Assembly: GCA_963794745.1 (NCBI GenBank)
Contig: CAWCEZ010000012.1
Coordinates: 186,001-250,000, forward strand
Direction: 5' to 3'
Source of the DNA: Fen-671 sp963794745
Lineage (GTDB): Bacteria > Actinomycetota > Acidimicrobiia > Acidimicrobiales > Palsa-688
DNA length: 64,000 bases
The notes beneath the pieces were generated by a model that had not been told where the DNA came from, did no database searches, and worked only from the letters and a program-made list of their open reading frames with translations. This document shows, in pieces, positions 36,423-44,745 of this stretch (position 1 is the stretch's first letter; every line of letters starts with the position of its first letter). The translations under genes were made by a program, and so were the position numbers.

Positions 36423-36470
36423 ACGTCTCGTGCGAGAACAATTACGATCCGAGACGTATCGTATCGTAAT
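36423..36470. promoter_or_regulatory. Interleaved dyads, TetR operator candidates
   Basis: ATTACGAT (36441-36448) and ATCGTAAT (36463-36470) are inverted repeats, as are ACGTCTCG (36423-36430) and CGAGACGT (36450-36457). The interval also holds GTATCGTATCG. The site lies 24-71 bases upstream of the exporter start. The downstream TetR protein is the obvious candidate ligand. Confidence 0.55.
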
Positions 36471-36513
36471 GACTGGTTGGGCGCAACTGAATTTCAGCCG
36501 GGCTACCGCTTGT

Positions 36514-36981
36514 TCATTTGGTCTTGAACGTCTTGTCCTTACTGTAGGTCTCGCCGTAGGGGCTGAACGCTTCGATCTGGTAGTGGTACACGGTGTTGGG
36601 GTGAAGGCCAAAGGCATAACCCGTCACCTTTATCGCGATCGTGGTGGCGGGTGTGAACTGAGGGCTCGTCTCACCGTCCATCCAGGCAGGGTCGGATCCG
36701 TCACGTACCTTGTCGTACTTCGCGGTCAACCCGTAATCGAAGCAGTAGGAAGTCACCGAACCGTTGGGGTTGAGCAGGGCCGTGAACGTTACGCTCGTTG
36801 CGCTCGCATTAGGCCCAGAATTGGGAGCGCCTGGCGCAGCTGTGATCGAAGGGACCGTTGGCTTTTGCACCGGCTGGCCAGATGCAGTTGCTCCTTGGGG
36901 CACCATGACAAGGGAGCCTGCCAATACGGCAACCCATGTTGAGAACAGGGCGCTGCGCCGCCGCCGTTTCGTGAGCTTCAT
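36514..36981 (-). CDS. Small secreted fibronectin-type III-like protein
   Basis: The 155-residue protein starts MKLTKRRRRSALFSTWVAV, a strong Sec signal with cleavage near ATA. The mature part is one beta-sandwich domain (SVTFTALLNPNGSVTSYCFDYGLTAKYD ... YGFGLHPNTVYHYQIEAFSPYGETYSKDKTFKT), the FN3-like pattern common in actinobacterial secreted proteins. Only one Cys is seen in the domain, so no disulphide is expected. GAGAGGAAG lies before the ATG. Function unknown; it may bind surface carbohydrate or protein. Confidence 0.65.
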   Translation of the reverse strand: MKLTKRRRRSALFSTWVAVLAGSLVMVPQGATASGQPVQKPTVPSITAAPGAPNSGPNASATSVTFTALLNPNGSVTSYCFDYGLTAKYDKVRDGSDPAWMDGETSPQFTPATTIAIKVTGYAFGLHPNTVYHYQIEAFSPYGETYSKDKTFKTK

Positions 36982-37024
36982 CGGCTTCCTCTCTACGACC
37001 AGGTCCTCCAGCGGACACCTTAGA

Positions 37025-38272
37025 TCAAGGTTTGAGGGTCACGGTTCCGGAGCAGCGTCCCGGGTCAGGGTTGGAGGCCGGGGTAGGGGAGCGCGGCGAG
37101 CACACCGCCGCCGTTGAGCGGGGCCCGAGGAGCGGGGTCTCCTTCGACGTAGTCGGGTCGAACCAGAACAGCGACTCCCCGCCCCCGCACCCGAGCACGG
37201 CTTGCAACGCCAGCTGGTCGTTGCCGGCGCCGATGACCCGTTCGTCGTTGGCAGCTTTCGGTACGGCGACTTGCTTTGTGGCCCCGTTGGGCAGGCGTCG
37301 CGCCAGGTACTGCGTACCGCAGGCGCCGAGCGCTTGGAGGTAGACGGCGTTGCCGACCTTCCATGCATTGACGTCGCCGTAATCGGGAGGTTTGGGGAAT
37401 GTCAGCTGTGACGGGGCCGCCCCATTGACCGGGGCGAGCCACAACGCCGGCTCGGAACTCGAATTGGCCGACAAGCTCAGGCACGAGGCGACCAGTTCGG
37501 TGGCGTCCCACCACCGCTGCGGCGAGCAGGTCCTGGTCGAAGGGCCGATGTCCTTGAGAAAGGTCCCGTTGTTGGCGAACAGGGCCAAGCCGTGGGCCGC
37601 CGCCACGACCAGTTCCGTGCCGTCAAGGGAAGGCAGGACGGCGTTGTCGACAGAGGCAACGGCGGGAAGGGCCGCCGGGTAGGCCTGCTGGGTTGACCCG
37701 GACAAGCTCACCCGGGTAACCGAGATCACCCCGTTGCCGGCCTGCGAGGACCGCAACAAAGCCAGGCCTGTCGGCCGCGTGAACTGGTACCACGCGCCGT
37801 AGGGGCTGGGGCTGGTGAAATGACTGAGGACCTTGCCGGTGGCCAGGTCGATCTCCTCAACCTGTGATTTCGGCTGAGCGCCAGCAGTGGAAGTCCCGAT
37901 CAGGGCCCTGCGACCATCGCCCGACCAGTCGAACAACTGGTACAGCGACGGCGCAGGAAGGGTGTCGATGAGGTAGCGGCCGCCCCGCGGGTCGACCAGG
38001 AACAGGGTGGTCCTCTGTTCTTCCCATTTCTGTACGGCCGGGCCGGGGTAGATGGCGGCGTGAGGCCCCCAAAGCGCGATGAACCACCCGGGCCCGACGC
38101 TTGTCCAAGGGATGGCCGAGGCGGGCGCCTCGACACCGCTGGCCACCGGGGCACTGCTCGACATTGGTGCCTGCGCCGCCGAGGTGGAGGGGCTCGCGCT
38201 GTACATGCCCAGGCAGGCCATGGCGCTGATCGAGGATGGGCACGAGGGCTCTTGTTCGCACCCGGCAAGCAT
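37025..38272 (-). CDS. Beta-propeller protein of unknown function
   Basis: The protein of about 415 residues has propeller-type blades: GGRYLIDTLPAPSLYQLFDWSGDGRRALIGTS, QVEEIDLATGKVLSHF, NAVLPSLDGTELVVAAAHGLALF. Several Cys and a Ser/Ala-rich N-terminus (SASPSTSAAQAPMSSSAPVASG) suggest an exported protein, but I see no clear signal peptide or lipobox. The start is uncertain: GTG 38308, ATG 38272 or ATG 38221. The divergent methyltransferase gene starts just upstream, so the N-terminus cannot extend far. No substrate is suggested by context. Confidence 0.5.
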   Translation of the reverse strand: MLAGCEQEPSCPSSISAMACLGMYSASPSTSAAQAPMSSSAPVASGVEAPASAIPWTSVGPGWFIALWGPHAAIYPGPAVQKWEEQRTTLFLVDPRGGRYLIDTLPAPSLYQLFDWSGDGRRALIGTSTAGAQPKSQVEEIDLATGKVLSHFTSPSPYGAWYQFTRPTGLALLRSSQAGNGVISVTRVSLSGSTQQAYPAALPAVASVDNAVLPSLDGTELVVAAAHGLALFANNGTFLKDIGPSTRTCSPQRWWDATELVASCLSLSANSSSEPALWLAPVNGAAPSQLTFPKPPDYGDVNAWKVGNAVYLQALGACGTQYLARRLPNGATKQVAVPKAANDERVIGAGNDQLALQAVLGCGGGESLFWFDPTTSKETPLLGPRSTAAVCSPRSPTPASNPDPGRCSGTVTLKP

Positions 38273-38333
38273 CCCACGTCGGCGAGACTGTGAAGGTGAC
38301 CTGCCCACGCCCCAGCCGGTTGAGCCCAGCCGA

Positions 38334-39107
38334 TTGAGCCCCCTCCGAGCGAGGGTGGCCTTGCTGCTCGAGGAAGCGGGTTGCGTCGCGCCGTTAGAAG
38401 AGGCTGATGAGTTGATCGAGGCCGCTGACGGCGACGAGGGGTTGCTCGACCGCCTCGTTGCGCGCCGGGTGAAGGGCGAGCCACTGGCTTGGGTGACCGG
38501 GTCGGTGCTCTTCGCCGGCCATCTTGTCCGAGCCCATCGGGGGGTCTACGTCCCTCGCTGGCAAAGCGAGCCCCTTGCCCTGCGGGCCGTCGAGCTGCTC
38601 CCTGATGATGGTTTGGCGGCGGATCTGTGCACCGGGTCGGGTGCAATCGCAGTTGCGCTCGCACGGGCGAGGCCGGCGGCGCGGGTCCTGGCTACCGACA
38701 TCGACCCTGCTGCATGCGCATGTGCAAGGGACAATGGGGTCGAGGTGTTCGCCGGTCACCTCGCGAGCCCGCTGCCGGCGGGGCTCCGAGGACATTTTGA
38801 CGTCGTGATCGCGGTGGTGCCCTACGTGCCGACCGACCAGCTTGTCTACCTGCCGCGCGACGTTCGCGAGTACGAGCCGCTGCTGGCTCTGGACGGCGGG
38901 CCGCAGGGCACCCGAGTACTCGAGCAAGCTGTCTTGGCGGGCGCAGAGCTGTTGCGGCCGGGCGGAGCACTGCTCCTCGAGCTCGGCGGCGGTCAGGCTG
39001 GAGCGCTCAGCGGTGCGCTCGCTGCCGCGGGCTTCGCTCCCGCGAGGCGCTTTGTGGACGATGAGGGCGATGTGCGCGGCATCGAGGCTACAAAGAGCAG
39101 GGGCTAG
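38334..39107 (+). CDS. PrmC-related class I methyltransferase
   Basis: The protein of about 257 residues has a helical N-domain followed by a class I SAM-dependent methyltransferase core: DLCTGSGAIAVALARARPAARVLATDIDP, motif II region VIAVVPYVPTDQLVYLPRDVREYEP, then LDGGPQGTRVLEQAV. In the HemK/PrmC family the catalytic loop is NPPY; here it is VVPYVP, as in the related putative N5-glutamine methyltransferase group. The substrate is therefore uncertain; release-factor methylation is possible but less likely. The frame is open to 38079 but that overlaps the divergent propeller gene, so I use the TTG at 38334, with GTG 38355 as alternative. Confidence 0.72.
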   Translation: MSPLRARVALLLEEAGCVAPLEEADELIEAADGDEGLLDRLVARRVKGEPLAWVTGSVLFAGHLVRAHRGVYVPRWQSEPLALRAVELLPDDGLAADLCTGSGAIAVALARARPAARVLATDIDPAACACARDNGVEVFAGHLASPLPAGLRGHFDVVIAVVPYVPTDQLVYLPRDVREYEPLLALDGGPQGTRVLEQAVLAGAELLRPGGALLLELGGGQAGALSGALAAAGFAPARRFVDDEGDVRGIEATKSRG

Positions 39108-39119
39108 CGCCAGGGGAGG

Positions 39120-39944
39120 TTAGAACCAGAGGCCTTGCTTGGAGGGCACGTTCTTCTTGGCCTGCGCCCGTGAGCTCCACCACGTGCCGAAAACGACACG
39201 GCTGAAGCGGTACCCGTAAGCGAGGTTGCCGCCCTTTTTGGTCGTACCGCTCTCTCGCTTGTACATCGTCACGGGGACCTCTTTAACTCTGTAGCCGTTG
39301 GCGATGGTCCGGATGAGCAGCTCAGAGCTCTGGTACTGGGGTTGCACGAGGTCGAGGCCGGCGGCCACCTCGGCACGCATGGCCCGCAGGCCGTTGGCCG
39401 GGTCGGTGATCCGCACGCCGGTAAGGATGCTGATGATGCGGCCGAACACGATCACGCCCCAAGCGCGCACGGAGTCGGTCGTATGGGCCTCGCCGAGCCG
39501 GCGTGAACCCGTGACCAGATCGGCCTGGTCATTGATCAGCAACTCGATAAGGCGCTCGAGCTCGGCAGGGTCGAACTGCCCGTCAGCGTCCGCGGTGGCG
39601 ATGTAGGTTGCCCCCCGTGCGCAGGCGAGGCGGTAACCGAGCTTGAATGCGTTGCCCTGCCCTGTGTTCTTAGCCAGGGTCGCCACGAGTGCCCCAGCCC
39701 CGGAAGCCTCGGCTGTTGTCTCATCGGCCGACCCGTCGTCGACCACCAGCACATCGACGTCGAGACCGCAGAGCTGTGGCGGCACCGTCTTGACGACCAC
39801 ACCGACGGAGCCCGCTTCGTTGAGCGCCGGGATGATCACCACGACCGAGGCACCATGGCCGGGGTGCTCAGCGAGGAACGTCCGCGCAGCCTCTTCCGTT
39901 ACAGGGGCGTTTGCCCTAATTCGAGCAGATGTGGCGGCGTTCAC
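39120..39944 (-). CDS. Family 2 glycosyltransferase
   Basis: The protein of about 274 residues has the GT-A fold of GT2 enzymes: SVVVIIPALNEAGSVGVVVK, VDVLVVDDGSADETTAEA, ATYIATADADGQFDP (the DxD motif with DADGQFDP) and ELLINDQADLVTGSRRLGE. It resembles dolichol-phosphate mannose/polyprenyl-phosphate-type transferases acting at the membrane, but the C-terminal membrane spans of that group are absent. A likely start is the GTG at 39944; an upstream in-frame extension to 40127 is poor coding sequence. The sugar donor and acceptor are unknown; surface glycan synthesis would suit the neighbourhood. Confidence 0.8.
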   Translation of the reverse strand: MNAATSARIRANAPVTEEAARTFLAEHPGHGASVVVIIPALNEAGSVGVVVKTVPPQLCGLDVDVLVVDDGSADETTAEASGAGALVATLAKNTGQGNAFKLGYRLACARGATYIATADADGQFDPAELERLIELLINDQADLVTGSRRLGEAHTTDSVRAWGVIVFGRIISILTGVRITDPANGLRAMRAEVAAGLDLVQPQYQSSELLIRTIANGYRVKEVPVTMYKRESGTTKKGGNLAYGYRFSRVVFGTWWSSRAQAKKNVPSKQGLWF

Positions 39945-40056
39945 GAAGGGCCTATCGTACAGCACCGCGCACCAGGCGCTCAGCTGCCAGTGCCTCGTGC
40001 CGATCGGTTGAGGGCAACGAACGCCCTTGTTGGGCCGGATAGCGGAGCTGGTACGA

Positions 40057-40548
40057 ATGAGCGCAACCTGTGTGATGACAGACGAAATTGAGCGGTGGGG
40101 CGAGGCTTCGATAACCGCGCCGCGCACTGTAATTGCACCGAGCGCGACAAGTTACGCCAACGAAGCCGTACCGAGCCCGGTCGACGGCGCCGAGCTGGTC
40201 CAGTTCCTGAGAGCCGCGTACGGCCCGCCGCAGACCGAAGCCGAGTCCGCTGCAGAGCTGAGCAGCGACCTGCTCAAGTTCCTGCGTGACTTCGGTGCAA
40301 CCGCTCCGAGGTCGGTCGTCGGGGTGACCGCCGGCGACTACCAGGCCCCGCGACGTGTGCTCCTAACAGAAGGGACTGGCCGGCGCCGGGCTCCCGCTGC
40401 GCTTGCATCTTTGGCAGCAGCGAGCTCGCTGCGGGCACTTCGCCCAGCGGTTGCCAGCCAGGTCAGGGTCCCGCCTTATGTGGCTGAGCTCTCTGGTCGT
40501 GGATGGATCGTCAGCAGCGGGCGAGAAGTCGCTGAAGTTGCCAGCTAG
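40057..40548 (+). CDS. Hypothetical protein
   Basis: The roughly 163-residue reading frame starts with ATG at 40057 and contains VDGAELVQFLRAAYGPPQTEAESAAELSSDLLKFLRDFG, a helical acidic segment, then an Ala/Arg-rich C-terminus. GGAG lies nine bases before the ATG. No signal peptide, Cys or known motif is seen. Composition and codon use look genuinely coding, but I do not recognise the family. Confidence 0.45.
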   Translation: MSATCVMTDEIERWGEASITAPRTVIAPSATSYANEAVPSPVDGAELVQFLRAAYGPPQTEAESAAELSSDLLKFLRDFGATAPRSVVGVTAGDYQAPRRVLLTEGTGRRRAPAALASLAAASSLRALRPAVASQVRVPPYVAELSGRGWIVSSGREVAEVAS

Positions 40549-40679
40549 GCGGTAGGACCTTGGCGGCTTTCCCCGCCGCCTCCGGCCGGGCCGCGGAGCA
40601 GCGATAACCCGCAAGATTTCACTGCTCGTTTGAGCGACGTTATCCCGGGGTTCAAGGGCTCTTATTACGTTGCTTGCCC

Positions 40680-42718
40680 ATGACCACCCCCGACGACGGA
40701 ACTGCCGAAGCGACCACCGACCGGAACACGAAGGGACCGGGCCTGTCCCGCCGAGAGTTCATGAAGGCGGTGTCCGGTGCAGGGTTCGCAGCAGTGGTCC
40801 TCAACTACGGCTTAGGCGGCGGTTACGCGTGGGCCGCTGGTCCGGGAAGCGTAGCGGGCGGTACAAGCACCTTGGGTACCCCCCCGTTGTATATACCGGA
40901 GCAGATCCACCTCACCTGGGGGGCTGACCCGTCAACCCAGGTCACCGTGTCGTGGGCATCTCTGTCGCCTGAAAGCGCCCCAACGGTTACGCTCCTGCCG
41001 TCGATTGGCACCCAGACGCTCGTGCAGCGCAGCTACACCGACGGCCTGAGCGGCGAGGTGGTCCACTGCTACCACGTGACGCTCAGCGGTCTGGTACCGG
41101 GCACGACTTACACTTACACCGTTTCTGACGCCGCCGACACTACTGCGACCTTCACCAGCACATTTACTACGGCGAGCCAGGGCCGGTTCGCGTTCGCGTT
41201 CACCAGCTTCGGCGACCTGGGCACGCCCGGGGCAGGGGCTGCGTACCTCATGGCCGACGGGAGCACCATTTACTCGAGCACCTATAGCGAGTCACAATGG
41301 AACGCATACAACGCAGTGGGCGAGGTCGAGGCGCTTGCCCCACTGTTCCACCTGCTCAATGGGGACCTTTGCTACGCCGACAAGGAGACGATAAACGCCT
41401 CGGGACAGACCGGCCCAGCTACGACCGGCGTCCAGCCCTCTCCAGAAGTGTGGCGTGATTTCGCCCTCAACGTACAGAGGTCTGCGGCTAACCGTCCCTG
41501 GATGCCATGTGTCGGTAACCACGAGGTCGAGCTCGATAACGGGCCGTACGGGCTCAACTCCTACAACACACGGTTCGGGCTACCCAGCAACGGCAGCTCC
41601 TCGTTCCAAGGTAGCTACTACTCGTTCCAGGTCGGCTCGGTGCTGTTCATCAGCCTCGATGCCAACGATGTGTGCTACCAGGGGGCCGGCGCATATAACG
41701 TCGGCGGTGTTGCCACCACGGACGCCGCGAGCAACACCGTCGGGGCCGCCGGCTACCAAAATAACCAGTACTACACCGGCACCTTTACAACTAACGCCGA
41801 TGGCACCCTGTCTCCTGGTGGGACCGTCCCTAACGCACAGACCATGTGGCTCGAGTCGGTCCTGGCAGCGGCACGGGCCAATATGAATATCGACTGGATT
41901 GTCGTCCAGATGCACCAGTGCGCACTTTCGTCCTCGACGGACAACGGTTGCGACGCAGGAATCCGCCAGGCGTGGGCACCGCTTTTCGACAAGTACCAAG
42001 TCGACCTGGTCGTGAACGGGCACGACCATGACTACGACCGGTCCTACCCGGTGCGGGGCTTCACGGCCAACCAGGGCACTTCGACCTTCGCAGGAGGCAA
42101 CGTCTGGCAGGTTCCCGGGAACCAGCTGGCGGGCCTGTCACCGGCCACCCTGCCGCCGACATCGGGCAGCACGGTGAACACCTTCACGCCCAATGTCGTC
42201 AGCGGCGACACCACCAGCCCGTTCAACACCTCCCTGGGTACTGTGTACCTCACACTGGGAGGAGGAGGGACTAATAAGCGCGACAATACCTATGGTGGCG
42301 CCATCGCCAACGTGACGACCTTCACCCAGATCCGCACCGGCTCCACCAAGCCCGCGGCTGATGCCCACGAACCCTGCGCGTGGTCTGCCAAACAAGACGC
42401 GACTGACGCCTACGGTATCGCTTATTTTGCGGTCAACCCGGGCACCGTTGCCGGGGGGAACACCACCATCACCGTTACGTATTATCACACGCGCCGACCC
42501 AGACGACCGGTACGCCCAATTACACGATCTACGACAGCTTCGTGTTGGTCCGCTCCCGCAGCGACGGCCCGGTGTCGGCCCTTCCCGAGTTCCCTGCCCC
42601 GGCGCTCGGTATAGGCGCCGCGCTGGTTGTCGGGGGCGCCTTGGTGGCCAGCCAGAACCTCAAGGAAAAGCAACTCGAACAGAGCGCCCAGCTGGTCGAA
42701 GTTGGCGACCGCTCCTAG
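40680..42718 (+). CDS. Tat-exported purple acid phosphatase-like protein, with a frameshift near its C-terminus
   Basis: The protein has a Tat signal (SRREFMKAVSGAGFAAVVL), an N-terminal FN3-like domain typical of purple acid phosphatases, and a metallophosphatase core: GDLGTPG, LNGDLCYAD, PCVGNHEVELDN, VVQMHQ and the metal ligands in NGHDHDYDRSYP. These coordinate two metals and cleave phosphate esters outside the cell. At about 42489 the frame is off by one base: reading on gives a stop at 42614, while a shift restores TIYDSFVLVRSRSDGPVSA, a Pro-rich PEFPAPAL segment and a hydrophobic anchor up to 42718. One missing base (or a sequencing error) is the simplest explanation. The ATG at 40680 may be leaderless. 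Confidence 0.8.
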
Positions 42719-42796
42719 GGCACAGCAACCTGGGAGCCTTTACTGCAGACGCTAGCCACGGGCGGCGCTTTGTTGGTAGGCCAACACCCCAGGGCG

Positions 42797-43492
42797 TCAG
42801 TTGGTGCCGGCGTGGAACAAAAGGCCGATTAAAAAGCCGAGGCCTGCAGCGCCTAAGCCGATTGCGATCATCCTCGGTCCCTGCTTCCACCAGGTGCCAA
42901 CCCGCGTGATGGCCGAGTAGGCGCCCACGCCAAAAAGCACCATCGCACTGAGGATAATTGCCAGGACCAGTGCAGAGGACCGGGACAGGAACAGGAACGG
43001 GGCCAGCGGGATTAGATGGCCTACGAGCGTGGCGAGAGTGATCACGACCGAGCTGCGCACGATGTCGGAGGTGGCTACCGGCTCGAGGTGACGTTCTTCT
43101 TCCATGATCGTCCCGAGCCATTTCTCGCGGTTCGCAGTAATGGTCGCTACGACCTGGTCCAGCAGAGGACCTGAGAACCCCTTGTTCTTATAGAGCTCCC
43201 GTACTTCTTCGCGCTCCATGTCCGGGTCGTCGGTGAGAGCGGCTTCCTCCCCAGCGCGCTGCGCCGCGTAATAGTCGCGGTCGGCGACCGTAGAGGTATA
43301 GCCCACGGCTCCCATCGAGAGCGACTCGGTTATCGCGGCAGCGAAGCCGGCCGATATCAGGACCGTCCTGTCGCCTCCGCCGGCCATGACCCCGAGGATG
43401 ATCCCGAGTATGTTCACCAGCCCGTCCTGGCCTCCGAGGATGACGTCGCGCAGCACGTCTTTGCCGGTGTCGTGACTGTGACGGCGGCGCAC
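42797..43492 (-). CDS. VIT1/CCC1-family transporter
   Basis: The 231-residue protein matches the vacuolar-iron-transporter family: RDVILGGQDGLVNILGIILGVM in span 1, ITESLSMGAVGYTST in span 2, and the cytoplasmic helical domain (EREEVRELYKNKGFSGPLLDQVV ... ITANREKWLGTIMEEERHLEP) between spans 2 and 3. The Glu-rich EEERHLEP segment is the metal-binding domain. In eukaryotes such proteins store iron in vacuoles; bacterial members probably move Fe2+ or Mn2+ across the cytoplasmic membrane. The GTG at 43492 is the likely start. The neighbours do not suggest the metal. Confidence 0.88.
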   Translation of the reverse strand: MRRRHSHDTGKDVLRDVILGGQDGLVNILGIILGVMAGGGDRTVLISAGFAAAITESLSMGAVGYTSTVADRDYYAAQRAGEEAALTDDPDMEREEVRELYKNKGFSGPLLDQVVATITANREKWLGTIMEEERHLEPVATSDIVRSSVVITLATLVGHLIPLAPFLFLSRSSALVLAIILSAMVLFGVGAYSAITRVGTWWKQGPRMIAIGLGAAGLGFLIGLLFHAGTN

Positions 43493-43588
43493 TTGTCGCT
43501 TGGCCTGTCCGTTGGCCGCGCCTTGACCTGTGGTAACAACACGCCCGAGCCGAGTGACGGAGGGCGCCTGGGCGAGCCCCTGGCTCGC

Positions 43589-44719
43589 TCATGGCCCGCC
43601 GAGGGGGTCGGTTGAGGTGACGACATTGCGGGCCCCCACTGCGACGCAGAGGCTAGCCGAGCCGCACGAGGTCCCCCCGTGTAAATGGTTGGCTCCTTCG
43701 CCTCCCGTAAATGTGGTCGTCCAGGCGGAGGGCCCTGCGGTCGGGTCGGTCGCGCTCACCAGATTGGTGGCGACGTCTTCGGCTTGGCAATAGCTGTCGC
43801 TCAGGCATGTCAGGGATACCAGTGGCAAAGATTGGTCCACACCGTGGGCTCCCTTCCAGGCACGGACGCCACCAGTTGGGTCGGTCGAACTGAAAAGTAT
43901 GTTCCCCGCGCTGCCGGAGGCGGCAGCCAGGCAGAGGTCTACCGTTGGGCACGCCACAGCGCTGAAACTGTCGTCGCTGGCAGGAGGGTCGACCAGGTCT
44001 CGTTGCCACTGCGGCGCAGCGCCGCTTGGGTGTGCCGACACGAAAAGGGCCCCGTTGCCGTCGGCGGCCACGCAAAGCTCCGCGTCCGGGCAAGATATCG
44101 CATCGATCGTGTTCGAACCGTCGATATTGACGACCTTCCACTTGGAAGCCCCGCCGGTGGGGTCGAGCGAGCTGACAACGTCACCGTTGAGATCTCCTGC
44201 TGCACAGAACTTCACAGTCGGGCAGGAAACCCCATATATGTACTGGTTGCCGTCCACATCCACCCGTTGCCACGCCTTGGCGCCGCCAGTCGGTTTAGCC
44301 GAGATAACGACCGAGCCGTCGTCGTCGACTGCGACGCACAACTTTATGCTTGGGCACGCTACGTCGTTGAGGGCGTTGGTCCCATCAATGTCGACCACCC
44401 TCCACGCTTTTGCGCCATCGGCCGGCGCGGTCGACTCGACAGCGTGCCCGTCGTTGTCTACGGCTACGCACAGGTTCGCGCTTGGGCAGGACACTGCCAT
44501 GAGCCCGTTCGGGCTCGCAAGCGTGAAAAGTCGCCACACGGACGGCTTCCGGGGAACGGTCGTAGCCGTCGTCGTCGTTGGCGCCACCGTTGTAGTCGTA
44601 AGTCGCGGTGCGCTCGACGGGACGGCGGTTTTGCTGGAGGGACCGGAGGAACAACCGGCTGTAGCGAAGGCCACCACGAGAAGTGACACTTTGGCAAAGC
44701 GCGCCCAATGACCGTTCAT
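43589..44719 (-). CDS. Lipoprotein with paired-cysteine beta-propeller-like repeats
   Basis: The 376-residue protein has a lipobox (VVAFATAGC), so it is a lipid-anchored surface protein. A Thr-rich linker (TTTTVAPTTTTATTV) leads to six or seven repeats of about 45 residues: SCPSANLCVAVDNDGHAV ... GGAKAWRVVDIDG. Each repeat carries a CPx4-5C pair, so a disulphide per blade is likely, and the whole should fold as a small propeller. The protein ends STDPLGGP without further elements. Ligand binding outside the cell is inferred. The convergent VIT gene ends 97 bases away. Confidence 0.7.
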   Translation of the reverse strand: MNGHWARFAKVSLLVVAFATAGCSSGPSSKTAVPSSAPRLTTTTVAPTTTTATTVPRKPSVWRLFTLASPNGLMAVSCPSANLCVAVDNDGHAVESTAPADGAKAWRVVDIDGTNALNDVACPSIKLCVAVDDDGSVVISAKPTGGAKAWQRVDVDGNQYIYGVSCPTVKFCAAGDLNGDVVSSLDPTGGASKWKVVNIDGSNTIDAISCPDAELCVAADGNGALFVSAHPSGAAPQWQRDLVDPPASDDSFSAVACPTVDLCLAAASGSAGNILFSSTDPTGGVRAWKGAHGVDQSLPLVSLTCLSDSYCQAEDVATNLVSATDPTAGPSAWTTTFTGGEGANHLHGGTSCGSASLCVAVGARNVVTSTDPLGGP

Positions 44720-44745
44720 AGCAATTGGGGATAAAAAATACCAGC

